DNA of 64,000 bases, from positions 1-64,000 of the forward strand of contig NZ_PNFD01000006.1 of the NCBI RefSeq assembly GCF_003254645.1, in the 5' to 3' direction. Under the pieces are notes generated by a model that did no database searches, was not told the origin of the DNA, and worked only from the letters and a program-made list of their open reading frames with translations. Within the stretch, counting starts at the first letter, position 1, and every line of letters begins with the position of its first letter. A program made the position numbers and the translations under genes. Source of the DNA: Microbacterium suaedae. Its GTDB lineage: Bacteria; Actinomycetota; Actinomycetes; Actinomycetales; Microbacteriaceae. Positions 10,565 through 21,202 of this stretch are shown piece after piece.

Positions 10565-11566
10565 ATGACCGGAACCGCCGAGGAGGCCCTCGCTGTCGAG
10601 GCGCACGGGCTCGTCAAATCATTCGGCAGCAATCGGGCCGTCGATGGCATCGATCTCGCGATCCCGCGGGGCGGCATTTACGGTGTGCTGGGGCCGAACG
10701 GAGCTGGCAAGACGACGGCTCTGCGGATGCTCGCGACGCTGCTGCGCCCCGATTCCGGCGAGGCGCGCGTGCTCGGTCACGACGTGTTCACCGAGCCGAA
10801 GCGGATCCGCGAGCTCGTGGCGCTCACGGGCCAGTTCGCGTCGCTCGACGAGGATCTGACGGGCATCGAGAACCTCGTGCTTCTCGGGCGGCTGTACGGA
10901 TTCGCACCCGCCGCGGCGCGCCGCCGCGGAATGGACCTCCTCGACGCGTTCGGCCTGACCGATGCCGCGGGTCGCCAGGTGAAGAAGTTCTCGGGCGGCA
11001 TGCGTCGCCGGCTCGACATCGCCGGATCCCTCATCGTGACGCCGCGGCTGATGTTCCTCGACGAGCCGACGACGGGCATCGATCCGCGCAGCCGCAATCA
11101 GGTGTGGGACATCATCCGCACGCTCGTCGACGGCGGCACGACGATCCTCCTCACGACCCAGTACCTCGAAGAGGCCGACCAGCTCGCCGGCCGCCTCGCC
11201 GTCATCGACCACGGCCGCGTCATCGCCGAGGGCACGCCCGGCCAGCTCAAGGCGCAGATCGGTCAGGGCGCGCTCTCCGTGCGCGTGATCGATCCCGCCG
11301 ACCGGCCCGCCGCCGAGGAGATCCTCTCGGGCGTCCTCGGAACCGACATCACGCGCGAGGCCGATCCGGCCGCGCTCACCGCGAGCCTCGCCGAGAACCG
11401 AACAGCAGCCGAGGCGCTCGCCGCGCTCGATCGCTCCGGCATCGAGATCGAGACCTTCTCGATCGGGCAGCCGAGCCTCGACGAGGTGTTCCTCGCGCTG
11501 ACGGGAAAGCCCGCGGAGGAACACGATTCCGCTGACGAGCCCGAGACCGAGGAGGCGGCTCGATGA
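10565..11566 (+). CDS. ABC transporter ATPase, DrrA-like
   Basis: 333 aa. Walker A GPNGAGKT (43-50), signature [15 protein letters not shown], Walker [14 protein letters not shown] and H-loop TTQYLEEAD identify the drug-export (DrrA/NodI) subfamily. The C-terminal ~100 residues form the extra domain typical of DrrA. Start ATG 10565 follows GGAAGGGGAGCC. It overlaps the permease gene by 4 bp (ATGA). Exported substrate unknown; lipid-like or drug substrates are known for the family. Confidence 0.9.
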   Translation: MTGTAEEALAVEAHGLVKSFGSNRAVDGIDLAIPRGGIYGVLGPNGAGKTTALRMLATLLRPDSGEARVLGHDVFTEPKRIRELVALTGQFASLDEDLTGIENLVLLGRLYGFAPAAARRRGMDLLDAFGLTDAAGRQVKKFSGGMRRRLDIAGSLIVTPRLMFLDEPTTGIDPRSRNQVWDIIRTLVDGGTTILLTTQYLEEADQLAGRLAVIDHGRVIAEGTPGQLKAQIGQGALSVRVIDPADRPAAEEILSGVLGTDITREADPAALTASLAENRTAAEALAALDRSGIEIETFSIGQPSLDEVFLALTGKPAEEHDSADEPETEEAAR

Positions 11567-12393
11567 GCACCGACGTGCAGCAGCACACCGAGAAAGTCCG
11601 CACGGTCCTTCTGCCCGAGAGCGAGCGTCCGCGCCCGGCCGGCCCTCTCAGCTCGTCGATCACCTACGGCTGGCGCGCGCTGCTCAAGATCAAGCACATC
11701 CCCGAGCAGCTGTTCGACGTCACGATCTTCCCCGTCATGATGACCGTGATGTTCTCGACGATCTTCGGCGGGGCGCTCGCTGGGGGCATCGGCGACTACA
11801 TCCAGTGGCTCATCCCCGGGGTCTTCGTGCAGACCCTCATCATGATCACGATGTACACCGGGCTCACGCTCAATCGCGACATCTCGAAGGGCGTCTTCGA
11901 CCGCTTCCGCTCCCTTCCGGTCTGGCGCCCCTCGCAGCTCGTCGGCGCGCTCCTCGGCGATCAGGTGCGCTACACGATCGCGGGCGTGATCATCCTCATC
12001 GTCGGTTTCCTTATGGGCTTCCGGCCCGCCGGCGGAATCTCGGGGGTCGCCGCGTCGTTCGTCCTGCTGCTCGTGTTCAGCTTCTGCATGTCGTGGGTCT
12101 GGACGATGGTCGCCCTGATCATGCGGACGGAGCAGGCCGCCATGGGTGTGTCGATGTTCATCCTCATGCCGCTGACGTTCGTGTCGAACATCTTCGTGGA
12201 TCCGCGCACGATGCCCGGGTGGCTGCAGGCCTTCGTCGACGTGAACCCCGTGAGCGTCGTCGTCGCCACGATCCGCGATCTCATGAACGGCGTCTACGAC
12301 ATCGGGTCGATCGGCGTCGTGCTCGTGTACTGCGGCGTGCTCGTCGCGATCTTCGGACCGATCTCGATGTACATCTACAACCGAAAGAACTGA
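11563..12393 (+). CDS. ABC-2 type permease, DrrB-like
   Basis: 276 aa integral membrane protein with about six hydrophobic segments and a cytoplasmic N-terminus of ~50 residues. The ABC-2 motif region [24 protein letters not shown]-type lies near residues 105-130, typical of DrrB export permeases. Translationally coupled to the ATPase upstream, so the two genes make one exporter. Substrate not deducible. Confidence 0.9.
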   Translation: MSTDVQQHTEKVRTVLLPESERPRPAGPLSSSITYGWRALLKIKHIPEQLFDVTIFPVMMTVMFSTIFGGALAGGIGDYIQWLIPGVFVQTLIMITMYTGLTLNRDISKGVFDRFRSLPVWRPSQLVGALLGDQVRYTIAGVIILIVGFLMGFRPAGGISGVAASFVLLLVFSFCMSWVWTMVALIMRTEQAAMGVSMFILMPLTFVSNIFVDPRTMPGWLQAFVDVNPVSVVVATIRDLMNGVYDIGSIGVVLVYCGVLVAIFGPISMYIYNRKN

Positions 12394-12564
12394 TCTCCGG
12401 GGCGGATCCGACATGCCCGGTTGTCGGCGCGGCGGCGATCCTCCGGGCCGCGAGGTAACGATGCGGATACACTCGTCGGAGCAGGTCGGCGGCTGTCCGT
12501 CGACGAACAGGTACGGACGGATCCGGCGGCCCTCCGGCCGGCGTCTCCGTCAGGAGGATCATCG

Positions 12565-13443
<879 letters not shown>

Positions 13444-13447
13444 GGCC

Positions 13448-14269
13448 ATGTCGGCCGACGAACGGGCGTCGGGGGAGATCGACGAGAGCGGCTTCCGCGT
13501 CTCGCTGTCGAACTTCGACGGCCCGTTCGACCTGCTGCTGAACCTCATCACGAAGCGCGAGCTCGACATCACCGAGGTGTCGCTGTCGGCGGTGACCGAC
13601 GAGTTCATCGCGTACCTCGCCGAGCTCGGCCCCGAAGAGAACCTCGACGAGGCGAGCGAGTTCCTCGTCGTCGCCGCGACGCTTCTCGATATGAAGGTTG
13701 CCGGCCTCCTCCCGCAGGGGGAGCTCGTCGATGCCGAGGCCGTCGCGCTTCTCGAAGCGCGGGATCTCCTGTTCGCGCGGCTCCTGCAGTACCGGGCGTT
13801 CAAAGAGGTGGCGGGCAGCTGGTTCGCCGAGCACTTGGCGCGCGAGGACGCGCGGCATACGCGAGACGTTCCGCTCGACGAGAAGTATCGCGCGAAGACG
13901 CCGGAGCTGCAGTGGACGGTGTCGCTCGACGACTTCGCCGCCCTCGCGACGCTGGCCTTCGCGCCCCGCGAGATCCCGACCGTCGGCCTCGATCACCTGC
14001 ACGCGCCGCAGGTGTCGATCCGTGAGCAGGCGGCGATCGTCGTGTCGTCGCTGCGCACGCGCGGATCCGTGACCTTCCGCGAGCTTGCGGCGGGCGCCGA
14101 CGGGCCCGGCGTCATCGTGGCCCGCTTCATCTCGATCCTCGAGCTGTATCGGCATGCGGCCGTGTCGTTTGAGCAGCTCGAACCGCTCGGTGAGCTCACG
14201 GTGCGCTGGGTCGCCGAGACCTGGAGCGATGAGACCCTCGCGACACTGGGAGCCGACTATGACACTTGA
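13448..14269 (+). CDS. scpA: Segregation and condensation protein ScpA
   Basis: 273 aa kleisin that bridges SMC heads. The N-terminal signature FDGPFDLLLNLITKRELDI is followed by LVVAATLLDMK; the C-terminal winged helix binds the other SMC head. ATG 13448 lies 4 bp after the ParA stop. The 3' end overlaps scpB by 11 bp. Confidence 0.93.
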   Translation: MSADERASGEIDESGFRVSLSNFDGPFDLLLNLITKRELDITEVSLSAVTDEFIAYLAELGPEENLDEASEFLVVAATLLDMKVAGLLPQGELVDAEAVALLEARDLLFARLLQYRAFKEVAGSWFAEHLAREDARHTRDVPLDEKYRAKTPELQWTVSLDDFAALATLAFAPREIPTVGLDHLHAPQVSIREQAAIVVSSLRTRGSVTFRELAAGADGPGVIVARFISILELYRHAAVSFEQLEPLGELTVRWVAETWSDETLATLGADYDT

Positions 14270-14831
14270 CGATCGCCAGCTGATGAAGCGGCTCGAGGCG
14301 ATGCTCGTCATCGCCGACGAGCCGATGAGCGTCGTGAATCTCGCGACGGCCGTGGGCGCCCCCGTGACAGGCGTGCGCGCGGCGCTGAAGACGCTGCGCG
14401 CCGACTACGACGGTGAGGGCGACGGGCCCGAGCGCGGTTTCGAGCTGCGCGAGATCGCCGGAGGGTGGCGGATCTACGTCCGCGCGGATCTCGACGGCGT
14501 CGTCACCGACTTCATCGGCAGTCAGGCTCCCGCCCGGCTGTCGCAGGCCGCTCTCGAGACCCTCGCCGTCATCGCCTACAAGCAGCCCGTCACGCGGTCG
14601 CAGGTGGCGCAGATCCGTGCCGTCAACGTCGACTCCGTCGTGCGCACGCTCCTGGCGCGCGGTCTCATCACCGAGATGCACAGCGATCCCGAGACGGGCG
14701 CGATGCACTACGGCACGACCGATCTGCTGCTGCAGAAGCTCGGCATCAACTCAATCGACGAGCTGCCGCCCATCTCGCCGCTGCTCGACGACGGCGCCGA
14801 CGGTTTCGAGGGGATCGACGGCGTCGCCTGA
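14259..14831 (+). CDS. scpB: Segregation and condensation protein ScpB
   Basis: 190 aa, two winged-helix domains. ETLAVIAYKQPVTRSQV and RGVNVDSVVRTLL-like sequence (here IRAVNVDSVVRTLLARGLI) are diagnostic. It dimerises and binds ScpA in the SMC condensin. Start ATG 14259 inside the scpA end is chosen because it gives the conserved LMKRLEAMLVIADEPM start; coupling to scpA is clear. Confidence 0.93.
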   Translation: MTLDDRQLMKRLEAMLVIADEPMSVVNLATAVGAPVTGVRAALKTLRADYDGEGDGPERGFELREIAGGWRIYVRADLDGVVTDFIGSQAPARLSQAALETLAVIAYKQPVTRSQVAQIRAVNVDSVVRTLLARGLITEMHSDPETGAMHYGTTDLLLQKLGINSIDELPPISPLLDDGADGFEGIDGVA

Positions 14832-14894
14832 CGGCGGCTCGCGAGCTGAGCGCAGACGAGACGACTCTCAGCCCGGATCCGTCATGATAGAGGG

Positions 14895-15692
14895 ATGCCC
14901 GACACCTCCGAGACTCCTGCCGCCGAGGGCGTGCGCCTGCAGAAGGTTCTGGCGAACGCCGGCGTCGCGTCGCGTCGCGCGTCCGAGAACCTCATCGTCG
15001 CGGGGCGCGTGCGGGTGAACGGATCCGTCGTGAGCGAGCTCGGGGCCCGCATCGATCCCGATGTCGACCTCGTGGACGTCGACGGGCAGGCCGTGCAGCT
15101 CGACACGACCAAGCGCTACGTCATGCTCAACAAGCCGACGGGCGTCGTCAGCACGATGAAGGACGATCAGGGCCGCCGTGATCTGCGCGAGTTCACCCGC
15201 GACTGGGAAGAGCGTCTCTACAACGTCGGCCGGCTCGACACCGACACCTCGGGCCTGCTCGTGCTCACGAACGACGGTGACCTCGCGAATGTGCTCGCAC
15301 ATCCCCGGTACGGCGTCACCAAGGTCTACATCGCGAAGGTGACGGGCCGGGTCTCGGCCGCGACGGTCGCGCAGCTGACTCGTGGCATCGAACTCGACGA
15401 CGGCCCCATCGCGGCCGACAAGGCACGCGTGCTCGATTCGTCCGGCGGATCCAGCCTCGTCGAACTGACCCTGCACTCGGGGCGCAACCGCATCGTCCGG
15501 CGCATGATGTCGGCCGTCGGCCATCCCGTGACCGAGCTCGTGCGTCGCCAGTTCGGGCCGCTCCATCTCGGGACCCTGCCCGCGGGGCGCACCCGCGAAC
15601 TGGATAAGGTGGAGCGCGGCGCCCTGCTGACGCTCTCGCGCCAGGATGCCGAGGATCCGCCCGAGTCGGGCGACGAGAAGGAGACGACGTGA
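14895..15692 (+). CDS. rluB: RluB/RsuA-type pseudouridine synthase
   Basis: 265 aa. An S4 domain (residues ~12-60, RLQKVLANAGVASRR) precedes the RsuA/RluB catalytic domain with Asp115 in GRLDTDTSGLL, then LTNDGDLAN and GRNRIVRRM. It converts a uridine of rRNA to pseudouridine; following scpB, it is probably the 23S enzyme RluB. ATG 14895 lies 6 nt after a weak CATGAT -10, so it may be leaderless. It overlaps tyrA by 4 bp. Confidence 0.92.
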   Translation: MPDTSETPAAEGVRLQKVLANAGVASRRASENLIVAGRVRVNGSVVSELGARIDPDVDLVDVDGQAVQLDTTKRYVMLNKPTGVVSTMKDDQGRRDLREFTRDWEERLYNVGRLDTDTSGLLVLTNDGDLANVLAHPRYGVTKVYIAKVTGRVSAATVAQLTRGIELDDGPIAADKARVLDSSGGSSLVELTLHSGRNRIVRRMMSAVGHPVTELVRRQFGPLHLGTLPAGRTRELDKVERGALLTLSRQDAEDPPESGDEKETT

Positions 15693-16867
15693 CAGCTCGC
15701 GCAGCAGAGCGGCCCACGCCGCCCGCGTCGTCGAGCGCACCGTCGGAGGCGCGCGGAGACGCGGCGACTGTTCCGGGCCGACGTGCCCGCGTGACGGGAA
15801 CCGTGCGCATCGTCGGCGCGGGACTGCTCGGTTCGAGCATCGGACACGCGCTGCGGCAGAACGGCGTCGACGTCGCGCTCGCCGACACATCGCCCGCGCA
15901 GCTTCGGCTCGCGGTCGACTACGGCGCCGGCCGCGCCGCCGAGGAGGGCGACGATCCCGATCTCGTGGTCGTGTGCACGCCGCCCGATGTCGTCGCCGAC
16001 ACGATCGCCGACGCGCTGCGACGCTTTCCGCGCGCCGTCGTCACCGACGTCGCGTCGGTCAAGCTCGAGCCCCTGCGCGTCCTGCGCGAGCGGGACGTCG
16101 ACCTGACGAACTACATCGGATCGCACCCGATGGCGGGGCGCGAGCGCGGGGGAGCGATCTCGGCGCGCGCCGACATCTTCGCGGGGCGTCCGTGGGTGAT
16201 CTGCCGAGACGGCGAGACGCCGACGGCGGCGCTCGCGCTCGTCGAGGACCTGGCGCTCGACCTGGGCGCCGTGCCCGTGGAGATGACGCCCGACGAGCAC
16301 GACCGCTCCGTCGCGCTCGTCTCGCACGTGCCGCAGGTCGTCGCATCGCTCCTCGCGGCGCGATTCGCCGATGCGCCCGAGCAGTCGCTCGCCCTCGCGG
16401 GCCAGGGCGTGCGCGATACGACTCGTATCGCGGCATCGGCTCCGGAGCTGTGGGTGCAGATCCTCGCCGCGAACGCGGATCCGGTCGTCGCGCAGCTCGA
16501 CATGCTCGCGGCCGATCTGCAGCGCGTCGCCGACGCGCTTCGCGCACCCGATGAGCCGGGCGCGCGGCGGACCACGGCCGACGTGATCCGCTCGGGGAAC
16601 GTGGGCGTCGAGCGCCTGCCCGGCAAGCACGGGCAGCGGCGCCGCTTCGAGTCGTTCGTCGTCATGGTGGACGACGCGTCCGGTCAGCTCGGGCGCCTCT
16701 TCGGCGATCTGGGAGAGCTGGGCGTGAACGTGGAAGACTTCCGGCTGGAGCACTCTCCGGGTGCCCAGCTCGGGCTCGCCGAGATCTCCGTGGATCCGGC
16801 GACGTTGCAGGCCGCGGTCGACGGGATCACGTCGCGCGGCTGGCGGATTGCGGGGACGAGTGACTGA
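15689..16867 (+). CDS. tyrA: Prephenate dehydrogenase
   Basis: 392 aa. The NAD-binding fold starts GTVRIVGAGLLGSSIG near residue 36, followed by VVVCTPPDVV and TDVASVK; GSHPMAGRERGG is the prephenate-binding hallmark. The C-terminal ~80 residues (FVVMVDDASGQLGRLFGDLGELG) form an ACT-type regulatory domain, suggesting tyrosine feedback control. GTG 15689 overlaps rluB; GTG 15791, just before the nucleotide fold, is an alternative because the first ~34 residues are low complexity. Confidence 0.92.
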   Translation: MTARAAERPTPPASSSAPSEARGDAATVPGRRARVTGTVRIVGAGLLGSSIGHALRQNGVDVALADTSPAQLRLAVDYGAGRAAEEGDDPDLVVVCTPPDVVADTIADALRRFPRAVVTDVASVKLEPLRVLRERDVDLTNYIGSHPMAGRERGGAISARADIFAGRPWVICRDGETPTAALALVEDLALDLGAVPVEMTPDEHDRSVALVSHVPQVVASLLAARFADAPEQSLALAGQGVRDTTRIAASAPELWVQILAANADPVVAQLDMLAADLQRVADALRAPDEPGARRTTADVIRSGNVGVERLPGKHGQRRRFESFVVMVDDASGQLGRLFGDLGELGVNVEDFRLEHSPGAQLGLAEISVDPATLQAAVDGITSRGWRIAGTSD

Positions 16868-17546
16868 GACCTTCTTCGTCGGTATCGACGGGCCCGCCGG
16901 ATCCGGCAAATCGAGCGTGTCGAAGCAGGCCGCCAGGCGGCTGGGTTTCGGCTATCTCGACACCGGGGCCGTGTACCGCGCGCTCGCGTGGCACGTTCTG
17001 CACCGCGGCGACACGACCGATGATCCGGCTGCCGTCGAGGCGGGCTTCGACACCTTCGAGCCGCAGATCGGCCTCGACCCCGATGCGCGCACCGTGCGCG
17101 TCGGCGGCGAGGACGTCACCGACGCGATCCGCACGCCCGAGACGACGGCCGCCGTTGCGGGCGTCGCGAGGACGCTGCCCGTGCGCGAGCGGATCAATGC
17201 CCTGTTCCGCCGCATCGTGGCCGAGGCGCCGCAGCCCGGCGTCATCGTCGAAGGGCGCGACATCACGACCGTCGTCGCCCCCGACGCGCCCGTGCGGATC
17301 CTGCTCACCGCCCACCCGGACGTGCGGGCGGCGCGTCGGAGCGCCGAGATGGGCGCCGACGACATCGCCAAGGTTGCGGAGGCCATGCGCCGCCGCGACG
17401 CGAGCGACAGCACGGTCGTCGACTTCCTGAACGCCGCTGAAGGCGTGACGGCGATCGACACGACCCACCTGGATTTCGACCAGTCCGTCGACGCCGTTCT
17501 CGCGGCGATCGGCGAACGACGAGAAGGAGGCCTCGATGGCCGCTGA
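16860..17546 (+). CDS. cmk: Cytidylate kinase
   Basis: 228 aa; phosphorylates CMP/dCMP. P-loop [12 protein letters not shown] near the N-terminus, [12 protein letters not shown] for CMP binding, [16 protein letters not shown] and RRDASDS are all family motifs. The GTG start overlaps tyrA by 8 bp and the stop overlaps der by 11 bp. The cmk-der pairing is conserved. Confidence 0.94.
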   Translation: MTETFFVGIDGPAGSGKSSVSKQAARRLGFGYLDTGAVYRALAWHVLHRGDTTDDPAAVEAGFDTFEPQIGLDPDARTVRVGGEDVTDAIRTPETTAAVAGVARTLPVRERINALFRRIVAEAPQPGVIVEGRDITTVVAPDAPVRILLTAHPDVRAARRSAEMGADDIAKVAEAMRRRDASDSTVVDFLNAAEGVTAIDTTHLDFDQSVDAVLAAIGERREGGLDGR

Positions 17547-19059
17547 CTACGAAGACTTCGAGCCCGAAGACGATCTTGCCGAGCGTCTTGAGGATCTCGA
17601 CGACGAACTCGTCGAGGCGCGCGCGGAGACGCTGCGCCGCAGCCTCGCCGACTACGACCTCGATGAGGAAGACGCGGAACTCCTGGAGGGGATCCGCGTC
17701 GATGACGACGGCAACGAGTTCCTGCCCGCGCTGCCTGTGGTGGCGATCGTGGGCCGCCCGAACGTGGGCAAGTCGGCGCTCGTGAACCGGATCCTCGGCC
17801 GCCGCGAGGCGGTCGTCGAGGACACCCCGGGTGTCACCCGTGACCGCGTGACGTACAAGGCTGAGTGGCTCGAGCGTCGCTTCTCACTTGTCGACACGGG
17901 TGGCTGGGAGCCGAGCGCGAAGGGCATCGACAAGTCGGTCGCCGCGCAGAGCGAGGTCGCGATCGACCTCGCCGATGTGATCCTCTTCGTCGTCGATGCG
18001 AAGGTCGGCGCGACGTCGACCGACGAGCACGTCGTGCGGCTGCTGCGCAAGTCGAACAAGCCCGTGTTCCTCGTCGCGAACAAGATCGACGACGCCTCGC
18101 ACGAGGCGGAGGCGGCGGTGCTGTGGAACCTCGGCCTCGGCGAGCCGCACCCCGTCTCGGCCATCCACGGCCGCGGAGTCGCCGATCTGCTCGACGCCGT
18201 CATGGCGAAGACCCCGAAGATCTCGGCCGTCGCGAAGCACGAGATCGGTGGGCCGCGCCGCGTCGCGATCCTCGGGCGCCCGAACGTCGGCAAGTCGTCG
18301 CTGCTGAACAAGGCCGCGGGGGAGGAGCGCGTCGTCGTCAACGACCTCGCGGGCACCACCCGCGATCCCGTCGACGAGGTCGTCGAGCTCGGCGGCAAGC
18401 TGTGGACGCTCGTCGACACCGCCGGCATCCGCCGCCGCGTGCACATGCAGCAGGGCGCCGACTTCTACGCGAGCCTGCGCACCTCGACCGCTCTCGAGAA
18501 GGCCGAGGTCGCGGTCGTCGTGCTCGACGTGACCGAGCCGATCAGCGAGCAGGACGTGCGCATCATCGAGCTCGTGCTCGAATCGGGCCGCGCCCTCGTG
18601 CTCGCCTTCAACAAGTGGGACATGCTCGACGAGCCCGAGATGGAAGAGAAGGAGCGCCGTCGCTTCCTCGAGCGCGAGATCGAACAAGACCTCGCCCACG
18701 TGGCCTGGGCGCCGCGCGTGAACATCTCGGCGAAGACGGGGCGCCGCCTCGACAAGCTCGTGCCCGCGCTCGAGACGGCCCTCGAGAACTGGGATCGACG
18801 GATCCCGACGGGCAAGTTCAACGCGTTCCTCACCGAGCTCGTCGCGGAGCACCCGCACCCCCTGCGCGGCGGCAAGCAGCCGCGGATCCTCTTCGGGACG
18901 CAGGCGTCGACCCGCCCGCCGACCTTCGTGCTGTTCACGACGGGGTTCCTCGACCCCGGGTACCGGCGCTTCATCCAGCGCCGGTTGCGGGAGCTGTACC
19001 CGTTCGAGGGCACCCCGATCGTCGTGAACATGCGCGTGCGGGAGAAGCGGAAGCGGTAG
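17536..19059 (+). CDS. der: Ribosome biogenesis GTPase Der (EngA)
   Basis: 507 aa with two tandem GTPase domains, P-loops [10 protein letters not shown] and [10 protein letters not shown]. Each has DTPG-like switch sequence (VDTGGWE and VDTAGIRR) and NKxD-type motifs (NKID, NKWD). A C-terminal KH-like domain ends in Arg/Lys. Acts in 50S subunit assembly. The N-terminal acidic extension of ~65 residues is typical of actinobacterial Der. Start ATG 17536 is backed by GAGAAGGAGG. Confidence 0.95.
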   Translation: MAADYEDFEPEDDLAERLEDLDDELVEARAETLRRSLADYDLDEEDAELLEGIRVDDDGNEFLPALPVVAIVGRPNVGKSALVNRILGRREAVVEDTPGVTRDRVTYKAEWLERRFSLVDTGGWEPSAKGIDKSVAAQSEVAIDLADVILFVVDAKVGATSTDEHVVRLLRKSNKPVFLVANKIDDASHEAEAAVLWNLGLGEPHPVSAIHGRGVADLLDAVMAKTPKISAVAKHEIGGPRRVAILGRPNVGKSSLLNKAAGEERVVVNDLAGTTRDPVDEVVELGGKLWTLVDTAGIRRRVHMQQGADFYASLRTSTALEKAEVAVVVLDVTEPISEQDVRIIELVLESGRALVLAFNKWDMLDEPEMEEKERRRFLEREIEQDLAHVAWAPRVNISAKTGRRLDKLVPALETALENWDRRIPTGKFNAFLTELVAEHPHPLRGGKQPRILFGTQASTRPPTFVLFTTGFLDPGYRRFIQRRLRELYPFEGTPIVVNMRVREKRKR

Positions 19060-19088
19060 CGCTCGCGCTGAGGTACTGACATCGCGCT

Positions 19089-19144
19089 GAGATTCTGACG
19101 GATTCGCGAGATCCGTGGATATCTCGCGCGATTGTCAGATTCTC
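19089..19144 (+). repeat. Imperfect palindrome after der
   Basis: GAGATTCTGAC...CGCGAGAT pairs with ATCTCGCG...GTCAGATTCTC around a short centre. Just upstream, CGCGCTGAGGTACTGAC is followed by CGCGCTGAGATTCTGAC as a near-perfect tandem. The structure could terminate the der transcript or be a regulator site; no T run follows, so a terminator is not certain. Confidence 0.6.
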
Positions 19145-19163
19145 GGCGCCGCCCGCGCCGCGA

Positions 19164-19169
19164 TAGCGT
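19164..19169 (+). promoter_or_regulatory. -10 element giving a leaderless mRNA
   Basis: TAGCGT ends 6 nt before the GTG at 19176, the same spacing seen at 3517 and 21191, and there is no Shine-Dalgarno sequence. Confidence 0.45.
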
Positions 19170-19175
19170 GACAGC

Positions 19176-19775
19176 GTGAGCCGAGCGCGTCCGCTGTACG
19201 TCGAGACGCTGATCCGCGCGCCCATCGAACGGGTGTGGGAGCTGACGCAGGATCCCGAGCTGCACGCCCGGTGGGACGCGCGCTTCACGCGGATCGTGCC
19301 GACGGGCGTGCGCGCCGACGGGGCGCAGGAGTTCCGATACGAGCTCGAACTGCCATTGCACACGATCCGCGGGACCGGGGCGTCGCTCGGCGAGAGGGAA
19401 TCCTCCGGCGGCGCACGCACATCGGCGCTTCTGTTCGACACTGCCGACCGCCTCTCGCCGGTCGGTGCCGGGCGCGGATACTGGAGGTACGTGCCGCACC
19501 CCGATGGCGTGCGGTTCCTCACGGGCTATGACTATGAGCCGGGGCTCGGCGGGGTGGGGCGGATGCTCGACCGACTGATCGTGCGCCGGGTCATGTGGTG
19601 GCTCACGGCCTGGAGCTTCGATCGGCTGCGGATCTGGGCGGAGGAGGGCGTCCCGCCCGAGCGCGCCCGGCTACGCGCGCGGGCCGGGCGGTGCCGGGAT
19701 CGTCCGATGCGACCCGCACGGGACGTCATGGCCGATGCGCCGGAGTCGCTCGGGAGGATCACCGCGAATGAGTAG
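19176..19775 (+). CDS. SRPBCC-family protein
   Basis: 199 aa. It begins with the START/polyketide-cyclase-like strand LYVETLIRAPIERVWELTQDPELHARWD, the usual opening of SRPBCC (Bet v1-like) ligand-binding domains. The C-terminus is Arg-rich and seems disordered. Leaderless GTG start is likely. Its end overlaps the next gene by 8 bp, so the three genes from here to 21,059 form one operon. Ligand unknown. Confidence 0.78.
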   Translation: MSRARPLYVETLIRAPIERVWELTQDPELHARWDARFTRIVPTGVRADGAQEFRYELELPLHTIRGTGASLGERESSGGARTSALLFDTADRLSPVGAGRGYWRYVPHPDGVRFLTGYDYEPGLGGVGRMLDRLIVRRVMWWLTAWSFDRLRIWAEEGVPPERARLRARAGRCRDRPMRPARDVMADAPESLGRITANE

Positions 19776-20448
19776 CGGCGTGTTCGAGCGCGCCCTCGGT
19801 GCGGACTTCGCGCGCCTGCATCCGATGATGCGGCGCCGCTTCGGCGTGAGCATCGCGGCCGGGCACGGCTGTGTGGGTACGGGCACGATGCACGAGATCC
19901 GGCGCGGTCCGTGGTGGGTGCGCCCTTTCCTGCGATTCGGCACGCTGCGGAACATCATGTTTCCCGAGGCCGGGAGGAATGTGCCGTTTCGAATCGACAA
20001 TCACGCCTACGTCGACGACTTCGGGCGCGAGACCGTCACGTTCGTGCGCACGATGGGGACGCGTCCGGGGCGGCGGCGGCGCTTCGACGCGACGATGATC
20101 TACAGCGAGCGTCGCGGGCGCGTTGTTGACTATCTCGGCACGCACCAGCACCTCGCCGTGGACCTCGATCTCTCGGTCACGGACGATGGCGGGCTGCGCC
20201 TGGTCTCGGGCGAGCAGCGCTTCTACGAGGGTCCGGTCGCGTTCCGCTTCCCGATGCTGTTCAGCGGGCGTGCTTACCTGAGCGAGCACTATGACGACGA
20301 GCGCGAGCGCTATGTCATCGACCTCGAAGTGCGGAACCGACTGGTCGGGCTGCTGTTCGGGTATCGGGGCGAGTTCACGTGCGAATTCCCTCTCACCACC
20401 GACGTTCCCGTCTCTCTGAAGCCGTACCGCGAGGAACGTCGCGAGTGA
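19768..20448 (+). CDS. DUF4166-like protein, copy 1
   Basis: 226 aa. Features such as GHGCVGTGTMHEIRRGPWWVRPFLRFG, RNVPFRIDN and YEGPVAFRFPMLFSGRA agree with DUF4166 proteins as I recall them. No signal peptide. GGAGGATC lies upstream of ATG 19768; the first 11 residues of a longer reading (19735) are within the preceding gene and unlikely. GTGA overlap with the following gene. Function unknown. Confidence 0.75.
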   Translation: MSSGVFERALGADFARLHPMMRRRFGVSIAAGHGCVGTGTMHEIRRGPWWVRPFLRFGTLRNIMFPEAGRNVPFRIDNHAYVDDFGRETVTFVRTMGTRPGRRRRFDATMIYSERRGRVVDYLGTHQHLAVDLDLSVTDDGGLRLVSGEQRFYEGPVAFRFPMLFSGRAYLSEHYDDERERYVIDLEVRNRLVGLLFGYRGEFTCEFPLTTDVPVSLKPYREERRE

Positions 20449-21059
20449 CATCCGTGTTCCTCACCGCGCTCGGAGATGCAGCTGGGCGGCTTCGCCCGGA
20501 GGTGGCGCGCTACGCCGCCGCCGAGGGCGACGTGATCGGCGAGGGGATCTTCGAGGTCGCGGGGAGCCGCTTCGGGCGACTCGGGCTCCTGCTGCGTCCC
20601 TTCGTCGGGCCACGCTTGGTGCTGACGTCATCGGGGCGGGGCGTCCCGTTCCGCGTGGAGAATCGCCGGCGAGAAGGGCCGGTCGGCGGCGAGGTGCATG
20701 CCACGCGGATCTTCGACTTCGTCGGCGGGCGGCAGGTCTTCGCCGACGTGCTGCGCCCCGGGTCGGCGCCGGGGACCCTCGTGAATCTGCTGGGCGACGC
20801 GCATCGCGTTGAGTTGCGTCTGCGGTGCACGGTCACTGGCGAAGGGCACCTGCGGCTGGCCTCGGACGGATGCTGGGTTCGGATGGGCCGGTTGCGTGTG
20901 CGCCTGCCGGGCGTGCTCGCCGTGCACGTCGAGGTCGAGGATGGCTACGACGACACCACGGGGCGCCAGACGGTGCGGGCGCGCGCTGGGAACCCGCTCC
21001 TCGGCACGGTCACCGAGTACCGCGGTTCGTTCGAATGGCGCGTCGAGCCTGGCATCTGA
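20445..21059 (+). CDS. DUF4166-like protein, copy 2
   Basis: 204 aa and a paralogue of the gene before it: shared landmarks are an early GEGIFEVAGS-like strand, RGVPFRVEN versus RNVPFRIDN, and a final GTVTEYRGSFEW versus GLLFGYRGEFTC. GTG start overlaps the upstream stop. The pair probably arose by tandem duplication and diverged strongly. Function unknown; linkage with an SRPBCC protein hints at a common hydrophobic ligand. Confidence 0.72.
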   Translation: MTSVFLTALGDAAGRLRPEVARYAAAEGDVIGEGIFEVAGSRFGRLGLLLRPFVGPRLVLTSSGRGVPFRVENRRREGPVGGEVHATRIFDFVGGRQVFADVLRPGSAPGTLVNLLGDAHRVELRLRCTVTGEGHLRLASDGCWVRMGRLRVRLPGVLAVHVEVEDGYDDTTGRQTVRARAGNPLLGTVTEYRGSFEWRVEPGI

Positions 21060-21132
21060 CAGGGAACGGTGCTTTCCGAGATGAGGCCGATGCGTCGGCG
21101 GGAGGCGGATCTTCGGCGAGGGGACATCTCTC

Positions 21133-21161
21133 GGCGATTCTGCCGCGTCTCGGCAATCGCC
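21133..21161 (+). terminator. Probable terminator hairpin
   Basis: GGCGATT...AATCGCC encloses a second short stem GCCG/CGGC with a 5-nt loop, followed by GTTTCG. It lies 74 nt after the DUF4166 operon; weak T tract. Confidence 0.5.
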
Positions 21162-21190
21162 GTTTCGACTCCGGGCCCCTCGGGATCTCC

Positions 21191-21196
21191 TAGGCT
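21191..21196 (+). promoter_or_regulatory. -10 element giving a leaderless mRNA
   Basis: TAGGCT ends exactly 6 nt before GTG 21203, with no Shine-Dalgarno sequence between them. Confidence 0.5.
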
Positions 21197-21202
21197 GGGC
21201 GC

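Noticed and set aside
10565-12393. Antibiotic biosynthesis or resistance cluster around the DrrAB-like pair
   Set aside because: The pair is embedded in a housekeeping block with no biosynthetic genes; only an exporter can be claimed.
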